A DNA stretch of 62,032 bases from an uncultured beta proteobacterium (GTDB lineage: Bacteria; Pseudomonadota; Gammaproteobacteria; Burkholderiales; Burkholderiaceae_B): the NCBI GenBank assembly GCA_903821335.1, contig CAIJKV010000239.1:1-62032 (forward strand), written 5' to 3'. The translations under genes and the position numbers were made by a program. Under the pieces are notes generated by a model, which saw only the letters and a list, made by a program, of their open reading frames with translations, was not told where the DNA came from and did no database searches. Below, piece after piece: positions 25,223-34,207 of the stretch; within the stretch, counting starts at the first letter, position 1; every line of letters begins with the position of its first letter.

Positions 25223-25594
25223 ATGCCCGTGATTAAGGATTCGGTTTCCGTTGGACTGAAAGCTTTACTGGATCTGTGTGAGGACCGATCACTCTGCGAA
25301 AAAATCATTCTTCCACTCTTAACCTTTGAAAAAAATATTGATTTTTACAAAGCAGAAAACAGCCTCATTCAAGCATTATCTGGCTTAGGATCCACATCAT
25401 TTACGTCTAGTGTGCTGGCGACAAATCAGGAGGTGGGCTGGACCGATCATGGCCGCATATTTGTCAATGATTCGGTTGCTAGAAAAGTCACCGACGCTTT
25501 GTTCCAGGTATACGAATTTTGTCGTGAGCCATGTGTCCCTGTTCCTCCCAAGACTCTTGCGGAAATTTATAGGATGGCTGGGTACAGCTTCTGA
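25223..25594 (+). CDS. Hypothetical protein
   Basis: 123 residues from MPVIKDSVSVGLKALLDLCE. Alpha-helical in appearance (LCEKIILPLLTFEKNID, KVTDALFQVYEFCREP), soluble, no signal peptide and no recognised domain. It follows the 24873 frame by 8 bases on the same strand and is divergent from the NTF2/Bug operon. The ribosome binding site is weak. A real but unknown gene is more likely here than for the preceding frame. Confidence 0.45.
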   Translation: MPVIKDSVSVGLKALLDLCEDRSLCEKIILPLLTFEKNIDFYKAENSLIQALSGLGSTSFTSSVLATNQEVGWTDHGRIFVNDSVARKVTDALFQVYEFCREPCVPVPPKTLAEIYRMAGYSF

Positions 25595-25679
25595 TTCTGC
25601 GGGCTGCGGTGCGTCTACACCAACTACGACTTTCAGCTCGATCAAGACCTACATTTTCGGCTAAGCGTTGTCGGTTATC

Positions 25680-25706
25680 AGCTTATGGGGGAGCCCTTCA
25701 TAAGCT
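25680..25706. promoter_or_regulatory. Inverted repeat upstream of the ABC operon
   Basis: AGCTTATG (25680-25687) and CATAAGCT (25699-25706) are perfect 8-bp arms around an 11-bp spacer. It lies 98 bp before the first gene of the long transporter operon, so it may be an operator. There is no T run to make it a terminator. Confidence 0.45.
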
Positions 25707-25803
25707 AATCGAATAAGAATCGTATGTTCGTGAAGGTGCCGCCGATAGACTGATCGCAGGATCAATCATTCGGCAGTGCCTCGCAGGGCGTGCCTCAAAC
25801 ATC

Positions 25804-26610
25804 ATGTCAATCGAAGTAGCGCTCCGGGAAGAACAAACAGAAGCTACCGGAGCACGGCAGAACTTTCCGGCTATCCGTGTTGCAAGCGTGGGCAAGCATT
25901 TCACGCGAGCGGGCACCCGTGCGCTCACAGTGCTTGATGATGTCAGTTTCAGCGTCGCCCTGGGCAGCATCACGGCCATATTGGGACCATCCGGTTGCGG
26001 CAAAAGCACGTTGCTCAACATCATCGCCGGGTTAGTGGCTGCTGACCGCGGATCGGTGCTTATCGACGGGCAGCCTCTCCAGACGTTCGTCGATTGGGGG
26101 CGCGTTGGCTACCTGTTCCAGGACGACCGGTTACTACCCTGGCGCACTGCAATCGAAAATATCGCGCTCGGCCTCGAGGCAGAGCGTATCCCACGCACCG
26201 AGCGCCGTGATCGCGCGCGCCAGGCGCTCCTGTCCGTTGGGCTGGCTGGTTTCGAGCGCATGTATCCGGGAGAACTGTCAGGCGGCATGCGCAGTCGGGT
26301 CGCACTGGCGCGCAGCCTAGTCAAGGAACCGCGGATCCTCTTGCTGGATGAACCTTTCTCGAAACTCGATCCGGCGTTGCGCAGCCAAATGCACCTGGAA
26401 CTGCTTGGCATCCAGGCGGCGCGAAAGATGTCAGTCGTCTTCGTCACGCACGACATCGAGGAGGCGGTCACGCTTGCTGACCGGGTCGTGATTCTTCAGC
26501 CGAATCCGGGGCGCGTTCGAACCGAGATCGAAATCGGTCTGGCAAGGCCGCGCCTACACGGCAACCCGGCAATGACCGCGCAGATGCAAGCCCTGCGGCA
26601 ACTGATCTGA
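25804..26610 (+). CDS. NitT/TauT-family ABC transporter ATPase (set 1)
   Basis: 268 residues. Energises import by a membrane permease. All nucleotide-binding motifs are present: Walker A GPSGCGKST, Q-loop YLFQDDRLLPWR, signature LSGGM, Walker B ILLLDEPF and the switch His in VTHDIEEA. The Q-loop with LPW and the C-terminal PGR motif are typical of the sulfonate/nitrate/taurine subfamily. It is the first gene of a nine-gene operon and is followed by its permease 7 bases later. Ligand unknown. Confidence 0.92.
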   Translation: MSIEVALREEQTEATGARQNFPAIRVASVGKHFTRAGTRALTVLDDVSFSVALGSITAILGPSGCGKSTLLNIIAGLVAADRGSVLIDGQPLQTFVDWGRVGYLFQDDRLLPWRTAIENIALGLEAERIPRTERRDRARQALLSVGLAGFERMYPGELSGGMRSRVALARSLVKEPRILLLDEPFSKLDPALRSQMHLELLGIQAARKMSVVFVTHDIEEAVTLADRVVILQPNPGRVRTEIEIGLARPRLHGNPAMTAQMQALRQLI

Positions 26611-26617
26611 ACCCATC

Positions 26618-27421
26618 ATGTCGAAAGTTGCCGCAGTGAAGTCGACCCAGTTCGACATCAGGAGACCTATCGTCCATTTCGCAAGTCGCGCCGCGCTCGC
26701 GGGTTTGATCCTGCTGGCCTGGTACCTGGGGGCTCGCGGGGCCCCGCACTATGTGCTGCCGGGCCCGGAGCGTGTCGGTCGTGCGCTCTGGTTGCTGGTT
26801 CACACCGAAACGTTCTGGACAGACCTGGGCATCACCTTCTGGCGCGTCGTCGCCGGTTTCGTGATGGCCGCCGTGGTGGGGTTGGCGCTCGGGCTTGCGC
26901 TCGGGAGCAACCGGCGCCTTGGCGATTTCTTCGAGCCGCTGCTGGCCATCACCAACACGATTTCATCGGCTATCTGGGCGGTTTTCGCGCTGATCTGGTT
27001 TGGCATTTCAAATGCCACGACGATTTTCGTAGTTTTCATGACGGCGATGCCGCTGATTCTGACCAATGTCTGGCGCGGCACGCAGACAGTCAACGCAGAC
27101 TTCGTCGAGTTGGCGCACAGCCTGCGCCTATCGCGCTGGCAGATTGTTTGCCAGATCTACTTTCCCACGATCTTGCCCGACTTTTTTTCCGGTGCGCGAC
27201 TGGCCTTTGGCTTTGGCTGGAGGGTTTCACTTGTCGCCGAGACGATCGGATCTTCCAGCGGTGTCGGCTACCGGTTGCGCCAGGCGGCGGATCTTGTGCA
27301 GACAGACCAGGTCTTTGCGTGGACGCTTACGCTGGTGGCGCTCATGGTAATGCTGGAATTCGGGCTGATTAAACCTCTGGAGACGCGCCTGTTTCGCTGG
27401 CGTCGCCAGGTACAAGCATGA
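26618..27421 (+). CDS. NitT/TauT-family ABC transporter permease (set 1)
   Basis: 267 residues with about six membrane segments. The cytoplasmic EAA loop, which contacts the ATPase, is seen as FVELAHSLRLSRWQIVCQIY; SAIWAVFALIWFGISNATTI and SLVAETIGSSSGVGYRLRQA are conserved subfamily segments. It pairs with the ATPase immediately upstream. No binding-protein gene is adjacent; the binding protein at 30436 or 33215 could serve it. Confidence 0.92.
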   Translation: MSKVAAVKSTQFDIRRPIVHFASRAALAGLILLAWYLGARGAPHYVLPGPERVGRALWLLVHTETFWTDLGITFWRVVAGFVMAAVVGLALGLALGSNRRLGDFFEPLLAITNTISSAIWAVFALIWFGISNATTIFVVFMTAMPLILTNVWRGTQTVNADFVELAHSLRLSRWQIVCQIYFPTILPDFFSGARLAFGFGWRVSLVAETIGSSSGVGYRLRQAADLVQTDQVFAWTLTLVALMVMLEFGLIKPLETRLFRWRRQVQA

Positions 27422-27454
27422 AACTTCAATCAATTAACTCAGGGAAGTAATGAC

Positions 27455-28471
27455 ATGGCAGGAACAATGAAGGCATTGGTGCTCAAGGCACACGGCGGAC
27501 TCGACCAACTGTCGGTGGTGACGGACAAACCGGTTCCGGATGTGGTCCCGGGACACGTACTGGTGCGTGTCAGGGCGTCCTCTTTCAATTACCACGACGT
27601 ATTTACCGTGCGGGGCATGCCAGGGATCAAAGTACCGTTGCCTGTCGTGATCGGCCTGGATCTGTCCGGCGACGTAGCCGCGATCGGTGAAGGCGTTACG
27701 GGGTGGAAGGTTGGTGACCGGGTTCTTGTCAATCCGGTGAATCGCCAAAAGGGGCTGGTTGGCGAAATGCTAGATGGCGGCATGGCTGAATACTGCCTCG
27801 TGTCGCAAGAACAGCTGATTCCCCTGCCCGATGCCGTCACTTACGAGCAGGCCGCTGCCCTGCCGGTGGCCTATGGCACAGCGCACCGCATGCTGATCAC
27901 GCACAAGACCGTCAAAGCAGGCGACAAGGTGCTGGTGCTCGGTGCGAGCGGTGGCGTCGGAACGGCGACGGTGGTCCTGGCCAAGATGCTGGGGGCCGAG
28001 GTCATCGCCTGCGCCAGTGGCGCGGAAAAAACCGCAAAGCTGTTGCAGGCCGGAGCAGATTACGTCGTCGACTACAAGGAAACTGATTTTTCCCGCTGGG
28101 CAAACGAACGTTATGGCAAGCCGCAGCGCCGCAGTTACGCAGGCGGTGTGGATGTCGTCGTCAATTTCACGGGCGGTGATACGTGGCTGCCTTCGCTCAA
28201 GTGCATCAAGCGTGGTGGCATTCTGCTCGTGTGCGGCGCCACAGCGGGCCACGACCCGAAAGAAGATCTCCGGTATGTCTGGAGCTTCGAGATCAACATT
28301 AAGGGATCAAACAGCTTCTATGACGAAGACCTCAAGGCGCTGCTCGAACTGGTAGCGAATCGTCGCATCGTACCTGTCATCGACCGTGTCGTTGCGCTCG
28401 AAGGCGCCGTCGATGGCTTGCGCTCCCTGGAGGAGCGCACCGTCCTTGGCAAGATCATCGTGACCCCCTGA
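27455..28471 (+). CDS. MDR-superfamily NAD(P)H oxidoreductase (zinc-less type)
   Basis: 338 residues. The N-terminal GroES-like part (MKALVLKAHGGLDQLSVV, VRVRASSFNYHDVFTVRGM, GLDLSGDVAAIGEGVTGWK) precedes a Rossmann fold with LVLGASGGVGTATVVLAKML. The first catalytic zinc ligand (Cys in zinc alcohol dehydrogenases) is replaced in NYHD, as in quinone oxidoreductase and enoyl reductase members, so reduction of a double bond or quinone-like substrate is more likely than alcohol oxidation. It lies between the first transporter pair and the thioesterase/ligase pair, so it probably acts on the imported compound or its CoA ester. Confidence 0.87.
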   Translation: MAGTMKALVLKAHGGLDQLSVVTDKPVPDVVPGHVLVRVRASSFNYHDVFTVRGMPGIKVPLPVVIGLDLSGDVAAIGEGVTGWKVGDRVLVNPVNRQKGLVGEMLDGGMAEYCLVSQEQLIPLPDAVTYEQAAALPVAYGTAHRMLITHKTVKAGDKVLVLGASGGVGTATVVLAKMLGAEVIACASGAEKTAKLLQAGADYVVDYKETDFSRWANERYGKPQRRSYAGGVDVVVNFTGGDTWLPSLKCIKRGGILLVCGATAGHDPKEDLRYVWSFEINIKGSNSFYDEDLKALLELVANRRIVPVIDRVVALEGAVDGLRSLEERTVLGKIIVTP

Positions 28472-28500
28472 ACATCATCTGAGAAAATCGAGAGCAATCC

Positions 28501-28920
28501 ATGTCAGACACCAAACCCATTCCCTCGGCCGCCGATATCCAGGCGCGACTCCTGCGAGGCCCCTACCACCAATGGCTCGGCCTCGAAGTCCGGTCCGTGT
28601 CCGAGGGCGAAATCACCATCGCGGCAAAATGGCGACCCGAGTGGGTCGTCAACCCGGACGGCGGCTATACGCATGGCGGCATTCTCGCCGCTCTGGTCGA
28701 TCTCGCCGCGGATTGGGCGCTGGTCTGGACGACGGGGCGCGGCGTGCCGACCGTTGACCTGAGAGTCGATTATCACCGTGCGGCCAAGGGCACAGACCTG
28801 GTCGCGCACGGCAAGGTGATCAAGGTGGGCAGCCAGTTCTCGGTTTCTGAGGCCCGGGTCCTGGACACCGATGGCAAACTGGTTGCCAGCGGTCGCGGCG
28901 TGTACCTGACCAATGTCTAG
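28501..28920 (+). CDS. PaaI-type hotdog thioesterase
   Basis: 139 residues, single hotdog domain: the GGYTHGGILAALVDLAADWA segment holds the conserved HGG and the long central helix, and VPTVDLRVDYHRAAKGTDLV is the usual continuation. PaaI-like enzymes hydrolyse aryl- or acyl-CoA thioesters, often to rescue trapped CoA. It overlaps the acyl-CoA synthetase gene by 8 bases, a pairing that suggests release of the CoA ester made by that enzyme. Confidence 0.87.
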   Translation: MSDTKPIPSAADIQARLLRGPYHQWLGLEVRSVSEGEITIAAKWRPEWVVNPDGGYTHGGILAALVDLAADWALVWTTGRGVPTVDLRVDYHRAAKGTDLVAHGKVIKVGSQFSVSEARVLDTDGKLVASGRGVYLTNV

Positions 28921-30418
28921 TGCTCTGAATCTCGGCGATCTCGTACCCGAGGGGATCGCACCCGATCACGTTGCGCTGATCGCTCTGGACGAGGCCATGC
29001 GCGAAAAGCGCTATACCTATTCGCAGTTAGAGGCCCAGGCGAATGCGCTGGCGCGCGGGTTGCTTGCGCGGGGCATTGTGCCGGGTCAGCGGGTTGCCGT
29101 GCTGTCGACGAATTGCGCCCAATACCTCATCGTGCTGCTTGGCGCGCTTCGCGCCGGGATCGTCGTCGTTCCCTTGAACTACAAGTTTCCGCGCCGCCTG
29201 TCCGACTTCGTTCTGGCCGACAGTGGCGCAGTCCTGGTCTTCGCAGACGCACCGCACCGGGCGTCAGTCCCGGCGAATCTGCCAGTGGTTGAGTTCGGCA
29301 AAGACGGGGAAAACGGCTTCGACGCGCTGCTGAATGAAGGCCCGTTCGACGTCAAGGTGCCCGAGCCTGACGCGCTTGCCGTTATCTTGTATACGTCTGG
29401 CTCGACCGGTGTACCCAAGGGCGTTCGCCTGTCCCACCAAAGCCACCTCTGGGTGCTGCGCACGCGACTGGCCGGGCAACAACTGGGCGACGAGCGCTAT
29501 CTGGTCGCCGCTCCCCTTTATCACATGAACGCGCTGGCCCTGTGCCAGCTAGCAATCGCAGGCGGCAGCACCATTGTCTTGATGACGCAGTTCAATGCGG
29601 TCAACTATATCCGCGCAACCGCGCGCTACCGGGCGACCTGGCTCACCTCGGTGCCCCCCATGATGGCGATGATCTTGCGCGAACACGAGGAGCTTGCGCG
29701 TGCAGATCTCTCGTCGGTACGCGTGGTGAGGATGGGATCGGCGCCGGTCAGCGAATCCCTCTTTGAGGGCATTGCCGGCATCATGCCCCAGGCTCGCATC
29801 ATCAATTCCTACGGCACCACGGAGGGCGGACCCGTCACCTTCGGCCCCCACCCCGAGGGCAAGCCGCAGCCGCGCATGTCAGTGGGCTATGCCCACCCGC
29901 AAGTTCAGCTCCGGCTGGCCGACGATCACGGCAACCCAGCCAGCCAGGGCGTGCTCCAGATCCGCAGCCCTGGATTGATGCTGGGTTATCACAATCGACC
30001 TGACCTGGCAGGCGCGCTCACCACAGACGGCTACTACGTGACTGGCGACATTCTCCGCCAGGATGAGGCTGGGTTTTATTACTTTGTCGGCCGCAATGAC
30101 GACATGTTCGTTTGCGGTGGGGAAAACATCTTTCCCGGGGAAGTCGAAGTTGTCCTGGAAACCCATCCCGGCGTCCAGCAAGCCTGCGTCGTGGCACTAG
30201 AAGACGACATCAAGGGGCACAAGCCCATCGCTTTTGTCGTTCCGACACCCGGATATCCGATTGACGAAGCCCAGATCAAGCGCCACGCACTGGAAAACGC
30301 GCCCGCTTACCAGCACCCCAGACGCGTCTGGCTGATTGACGCCCTCCCCCTTGCCTCGACGGGCAAGGTCGACCGCGCGGAACTCAAGCGTATCGCGCTG
30401 CTGGACAGCGCCCAATGA
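28913..30418 (+). CDS. Acyl-CoA synthetase (AMP-forming)
   Basis: 501 residues, ANL superfamily. P-loop-like A3 motif ILYTSGSTGVPKGV, A5 motif NSYGTTEGG, A7 region YYVTGDILRQD with the catalytic Asp, A8 hinge YFVGRNDDMFVCGGENIFP and the C-terminal lysine in STGKVDRAELK are all complete. It would activate the imported carboxylic acid with ATP and CoA. No signal peptide, so cytoplasmic. The stop shares ATGA with a start for the next gene. Substrate (aromatic, short-chain or other) cannot be read. Confidence 0.92.
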   Translation: MSSALNLGDLVPEGIAPDHVALIALDEAMREKRYTYSQLEAQANALARGLLARGIVPGQRVAVLSTNCAQYLIVLLGALRAGIVVVPLNYKFPRRLSDFVLADSGAVLVFADAPHRASVPANLPVVEFGKDGENGFDALLNEGPFDVKVPEPDALAVILYTSGSTGVPKGVRLSHQSHLWVLRTRLAGQQLGDERYLVAAPLYHMNALALCQLAIAGGSTIVLMTQFNAVNYIRATARYRATWLTSVPPMMAMILREHEELARADLSSVRVVRMGSAPVSESLFEGIAGIMPQARIINSYGTTEGGPVTFGPHPEGKPQPRMSVGYAHPQVQLRLADDHGNPASQGVLQIRSPGLMLGYHNRPDLAGALTTDGYYVTGDILRQDEAGFYYFVGRNDDMFVCGGENIFPGEVEVVLETHPGVQQACVVALEDDIKGHKPIAFVVPTPGYPIDEAQIKRHALENAPAYQHPRRVWLIDALPLASTGKVDRAELKRIALLDSAQ

Positions 30419-30435
30419 ACCACCTGAGGATCATC

Positions 30436-31557
30436 ATGAACAACACTCATCGCAATTCCCTTCCTTCGCCCATCGTGCGCAGGCTCATCGTCACGGCATC
30501 GACATCAGCCATGATCCTGACCGCGCTTGCGACAGGTGCCGCGCATGCAGCAGACGAGGTAACGGTGGCACTTGCAATTCCACTCACCGTCGATAGCGGC
30601 GGCGTCTACGCACTGGGCTTCGAGCTCGGTTTCTTCCGAGAGGAAAACCTCCAAGTCAAGACCATCGTGTTCCAGGGCGCCGGTGCGTTGCTACCGCAAG
30701 TCGCCACCAAGAAAGTGACCATTGGCTTTCCCTTGCCGGAGCCCGTTCTGGCGAGCTACGAGACGGGCAAAACGCCGCTGCCTGTCACCTATTTCTACAA
30801 CGCGACGCCCCGCAATGAAATCGAGCTCGCCGTGCTTGCCAGCAGCCCGATTAAAACGATCGCAGACCTGAAAGGCAAGAAAATCGGCGTCGGCGCGATG
30901 ACCTGGGGCACGATACCGGCGACCCGGGCACTCCTGCGCGAGCAGGGTCTGACCGCTGGCAAGGATGTCGACATCGTCGCCGTGGGCGTGCTTGGATCCG
31001 GCTTTCTGGCATTGAAGGAAGGACGCGTCGACGCGCTAAATTTCAACAGCAGCTGGCATGCGATGCTTGAACTTAGCGGCACGCCACTGCGGCGCCTGCC
31101 CTACCCGCAAGTCTTCCGTGACATCAACAGCAATGGTTTCATCGCGCATCAGGATACGCTCAGGGATCAACCGGATCTGTTGGCCCGGTTTGGCCGCGCC
31201 TACACCAAAGCACTGGTTGCCTGCGATGCAAACCCGAAACTGTGCGTCGAGGCGTTCTGGCGCCTGCAGCCGGAAGTCAGGGCGAAGACCGACAATCCCG
31301 AACGCCAGCTTGCCGAGGCAATCACCCTTTCCCAAAAGCGCATGGATGCGGTACTGCGCAACCGGAACGGCACCGCGCGCACCTATGGGCAATTCGACCT
31401 TGCAGTGATCGAGCAGTTCGTCAAGGCCATGTATGCCGCCGGGGAATTCAATACTGACAACATCCCCGTGCAGAAGATTTTCAGCAATGCGCTCGTGCCG
31501 CAGTTCTCGCAGTTCGATGTGGCGCAAGTGCAGGCGCGTGCACGCGCGGCGCAGTGA
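30436..31557 (+). CDS. ABC substrate-binding protein, NMT1/THI5-like (set 2)
   Basis: 373 residues from MNNTHRNSLPSPIVRRL, chosen because GAGG lies 7 bases upstream; a second ATG at 30415 overlaps the ligase stop. The signal peptide ends at TGAAHA-A. The mature protein has the two-lobed pattern of the NitT/TauT family: VALAIPLTVDSGGVYALGF, LGFFREENLQVKTIVFQGAG, ADLKGKKIGVGAMTWGT, and VLGSGFLALKEGRVDALN. It binds the substrate in the periplasm and passes it to the following ATPase/permease pair. Note the unusual length and the C-terminal helices (LCVEAFWRLQPEVRAKT). Confidence 0.9.
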   Translation: MNNTHRNSLPSPIVRRLIVTASTSAMILTALATGAAHAADEVTVALAIPLTVDSGGVYALGFELGFFREENLQVKTIVFQGAGALLPQVATKKVTIGFPLPEPVLASYETGKTPLPVTYFYNATPRNEIELAVLASSPIKTIADLKGKKIGVGAMTWGTIPATRALLREQGLTAGKDVDIVAVGVLGSGFLALKEGRVDALNFNSSWHAMLELSGTPLRRLPYPQVFRDINSNGFIAHQDTLRDQPDLLARFGRAYTKALVACDANPKLCVEAFWRLQPEVRAKTDNPERQLAEAITLSQKRMDAVLRNRNGTARTYGQFDLAVIEQFVKAMYAAGEFNTDNIPVQKIFSNALVPQFSQFDVAQVQARARAAQ

Positions 31558-32360
31558 TGAGCGACTTGGGGGAAAGCCTGAAACTCGCCACTGCGGCGAT
31601 CAGGCTCGCATCGGGACTGTCGATCAGGGACCTGGGCGTCGTCTATCGCACGCGGTCTGGCACGATCGAAGCGCTGCGCGAGGTCGCGCTCGATGTCAGG
31701 CCAGGCGAATTCGTCTCGCTACTCGGCCCGTCCGGTTGTGGCAAATCGACAATACTGAAGATCGTCGCGGGGTTGATCAGCCCCAGCAGCGGGGTTGTCC
31801 GGCTTGGCGGTCGTGACGTTCAGGGCCCGAGCCAACAAATCGGCGTGGCGTTCCAGAAGCCGACGCTGTTTCCGTGGCGAACCGTGCTTGGCAATGTGCT
31901 GATGCCGGCAGACACCCTCGGTTGGGATCTCGCCCAGGCGCAGACGCGTGCGCGCGAGTTGCTCGCACTAGTCGGGCTCGAGGCGTTCGCCACCAACTAT
32001 CCGAACGAGCTCTCTGGCGGCATGCAACAACGTGTAGGCCTCGCGCGCATGCTCTTGCGCGACCCCGACTTGCTGCTCATGGATGAACCGTTCGCGGCGC
32101 TCGATGCAATGACCCGGGAAGCCTTGACGCTTGAATTGCAGCGTATCTGGATACAGGACAGGAAATCAGTGCTTTTCATCACGCACAGCATCCAGGAAGC
32201 CGTCTTTCTGTCAGACCGCGTATTGGTGATGTCGGCACGCCCTGGTCGGATCATCGAAGACTACGTGATTGATTTACCCCGACCCAGGACCCTTGACACG
32301 ATGACGACGCCGGAGTTCAGCAATGCATGCAGACAGCTGCGTCGCCATTTTCTGGAGTGA
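31557..32360 (+). CDS. NitT/TauT-family ABC transporter ATPase (set 2)
   Basis: 267 residues from the ATG at 31557 (TGATG overlap with the binding-protein stop); a GTG one codon earlier is equally placed. Walker A GPSGCGKST, Q-loop VAFQKPTLFPWRTV, signature LSGGMQQRV, Walker B LLLMDEPF and switch THSIQEAVF are complete. It differs clearly from the ATPase at 25804, so the two transporters are not a recent duplication. Next to its permease, with which it likely forms the second import system. Confidence 0.92.
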   Translation: MSDLGESLKLATAAIRLASGLSIRDLGVVYRTRSGTIEALREVALDVRPGEFVSLLGPSGCGKSTILKIVAGLISPSSGVVRLGGRDVQGPSQQIGVAFQKPTLFPWRTVLGNVLMPADTLGWDLAQAQTRARELLALVGLEAFATNYPNELSGGMQQRVGLARMLLRDPDLLLMDEPFAALDAMTREALTLELQRIWIQDRKSVLFITHSIQEAVFLSDRVLVMSARPGRIIEDYVIDLPRPRTLDTMTTPEFSNACRQLRRHFLE

Positions 32361-32365
32361 GCGCA

Positions 32366-33148
32366 GTGCGAAAATTTCTTGATCTTCTCTACCCCGCAAC
32401 GACGCTGATTCTCGTGCTTGTCGCCTGGCATCTTCTCGTCGTGACGCTGGAGGTTCCCGCCTATATCCTGCCGACCCCCTATTCCGTGGCGCAGGCGCTC
32501 TACGCCAGTTTTGCGGACGGAACCATCTGGAGGCACATCGGCTACACGGTGTCGGCGACCGTCATCGGCTTTCTGATCGGAAGCGCATTGGCGCTCATTC
32601 TGGGTGCGCTGCTGGCCGAGTCGGCAACTTTTGAAAAGTTCGTCTATCCGCTGCTGATCGGCATCCAGGCGATTCCCAAGGTTGCGCTCGCGCCATTGAT
32701 CCTGGTCTGGTTTGGTTTTGGCATCGCCTCCAAGGTCGTGCTCGTTGTTCTGATCTGCTTTTTCCCGCTCTTCGTCAACACGATCGTCGGTATCAAACGC
32801 GTCGATCCTGACTTGATCGACGCGAGCCGCGCGTTCTACGCATCACGCTGGTATGTATTTCGTTGCGTAAAAATCCCGTCCGCAGCCGGGGACATTTTCG
32901 CTGGCCTACAGATCGGAATTTCCCTCGCGCTGATCGGCACCGTGGTGGGCGAGTTGGTTTCCTCCGAGGCCGGACTGGGCTATCTGATCGCCGCGTCCGC
33001 CGTCAACCTGAATATCAGCGGGATGTTCGCCTGCGTGTTCCTTCTTGCAGTGATCGGCGTGGCAGCAACGCAATTGATCCGGTGGCTGCATCACCGAATC
33101 GTATTCTGGGAGTCGTGCGTCCCTGACGGATCCCGAACCGTCGCTTAA
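32366..33148 (+). CDS. NitT/TauT-family ABC transporter permease (set 2)
   Basis: 260 residues from GTG (VRKFLDLLYPATTLILVLVA), chosen because GGAG lies 8 bases before it; an ATG at 32327 overlaps the ATPase end by 34 bases and would add 13 residues. Six hydrophobic segments. The EAA loop is DLIDASRAFYASRWYVFRCV, and IPKVALAPLILVWFGFGIAS plus GTVVGELVSSEAGLGYLI are subfamily hallmarks. It works with the ATPase upstream and one of the two binding proteins. Confidence 0.9.
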   Translation: MRKFLDLLYPATTLILVLVAWHLLVVTLEVPAYILPTPYSVAQALYASFADGTIWRHIGYTVSATVIGFLIGSALALILGALLAESATFEKFVYPLLIGIQAIPKVALAPLILVWFGFGIASKVVLVVLICFFPLFVNTIVGIKRVDPDLIDASRAFYASRWYVFRCVKIPSAAGDIFAGLQIGISLALIGTVVGELVSSEAGLGYLIAASAVNLNISGMFACVFLLAVIGVAATQLIRWLHHRIVFWESCVPDGSRTVA

Positions 33149-33214
33149 TCATTCACCCACGAGGCGACACCGTCAGGTGGGGTGGTCGACCTCTCTTTTC
33201 AGGAGTATTTAGTC

Positions 33215-34207
33215 ATGTTCAAGTCTGGACTGTTGCGCAAGTTCATTGGCGCCGTCGCACTCGCGGCGGTGGCGCTCAGCTTGCCCGCCGAGGCGCAGAA
33301 AATCCGGGTCGGATACTGGCCCAGCGGCCTCACACTGGGCTTTGGCGCCGTACTCGAGGCGGGAACCTTCTTCAAGGATCAGGGGCTTGATGTCGAGTAC
33401 GTAAAGTTTTCGGACGTAAACGGCCCGTCGCGTGCCATCGCCGCGAACGCGATCGACCTCGCGTTCGGATCACCGGCGGCCGGTGCGTTTAGCCTGATCA
33501 GCGATGGCGTGCCGGTCAAAATCATCCTGGCAACGCAACCTGCCAACGTGGATTTTGTCGTGGCGCAGGATTCTGGAGTCGAATCTCTCGGCGCGCTGAA
33601 AGGAAAGAAAATCGCGATGTCACCTACCGGCAGCTCGACGGCTGCAATTGCGTCGGCGATCCTCGCAATCAACTATGGCATTCGCCCTGGCGATTTTTCT
33701 CTGGTTCCCGGCAACGAGCCCAGGCTGGTTCAGTTCCTTGCGCAAAGGGAAGTTGACGCGGCGGCGCTGCGCAACGTCACAGTCGTGCAACTGACCGATC
33801 TGAAGGTTCGAAAACTCGCGTCATTCGCACAAGAGTGGGCAAAGATCACAAAGACAGAAGGCGTGCCATATAACGCCGTGGGACTGGTACGCAGCGACTG
33901 GCTGGAGAAGCACCCGGAGGGTGCGGTGCGTGCGGTGGTAGCAATGCGCAAGGTCCTTGAGTTCGGGCACGCGAATCCCGCGGCAGTCGTCGCGGCGGTC
34001 GCCAAGGCGGCAAACCTGCCAATGGCCGACGCACAGGTTTTCGCGGATCTTTGGGATCAGAATTACCGCGTTTCACTCACCGCGTCGGATCTCGAAACGC
34101 TGCGCAAGATGGTCGAGATATTTCGCCAGGGTGGATTATTCAAGGGCGATGTGCCGGATTCCGGTTTCGACACAAGGCCCTACGAAAAATCACTCAACAT
34201 CAAGTAG
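33215..34207 (+). CDS. ABC substrate-binding protein, NitT/TauT family (set 1 or 2)
   Basis: 330 residues from MFKSGLLRKFIGAVALAAVA; GGAG lies 9 bases upstream, and 66 bases of non-coding sequence separate it from the permease. The signal peptide ends at LPAEA-Q. Two-lobed family pattern: IRVGYWPSGLTLGFGAVLEA, FFKDQGLDVEYVKFSD, AANAIDLAFGSPAAGAFSL and LKGKKIAMSPTGSSTAAIAS. It is the last gene of the operon and completes a second binding protein for the two ATPase/permease pairs. Its stop overlaps the end of the convergent hydrolase by 8 bases. Confidence 0.9.
   Translation: MFKSGLLRKFIGAVALAAVALSLPAEAQKIRVGYWPSGLTLGFGAVLEAGTFFKDQGLDVEYVKFSDVNGPSRAIAANAIDLAFGSPAAGAFSLISDGVPVKIILATQPANVDFVVAQDSGVESLGALKGKKIAMSPTGSSTAAIASAILAINYGIRPGDFSLVPGNEPRLVQFLAQREVDAAALRNVTVVQLTDLKVRKLASFAQEWAKITKTEGVPYNAVGLVRSDWLEKHPEGAVRAVVAMRKVLEFGHANPAAVVAAVAKAANLPMADAQVFADLWDQNYRVSLTASDLETLRKMVEIFRQGGLFKGDVPDSGFDTRPYEKSLNIK

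Noticed and set aside
28504..34076. Long open frames antisense to the ABC/CoA operon
   Set aside because: High-GC shadow frames with no binding sites or domains; the plus-strand genes are clear.
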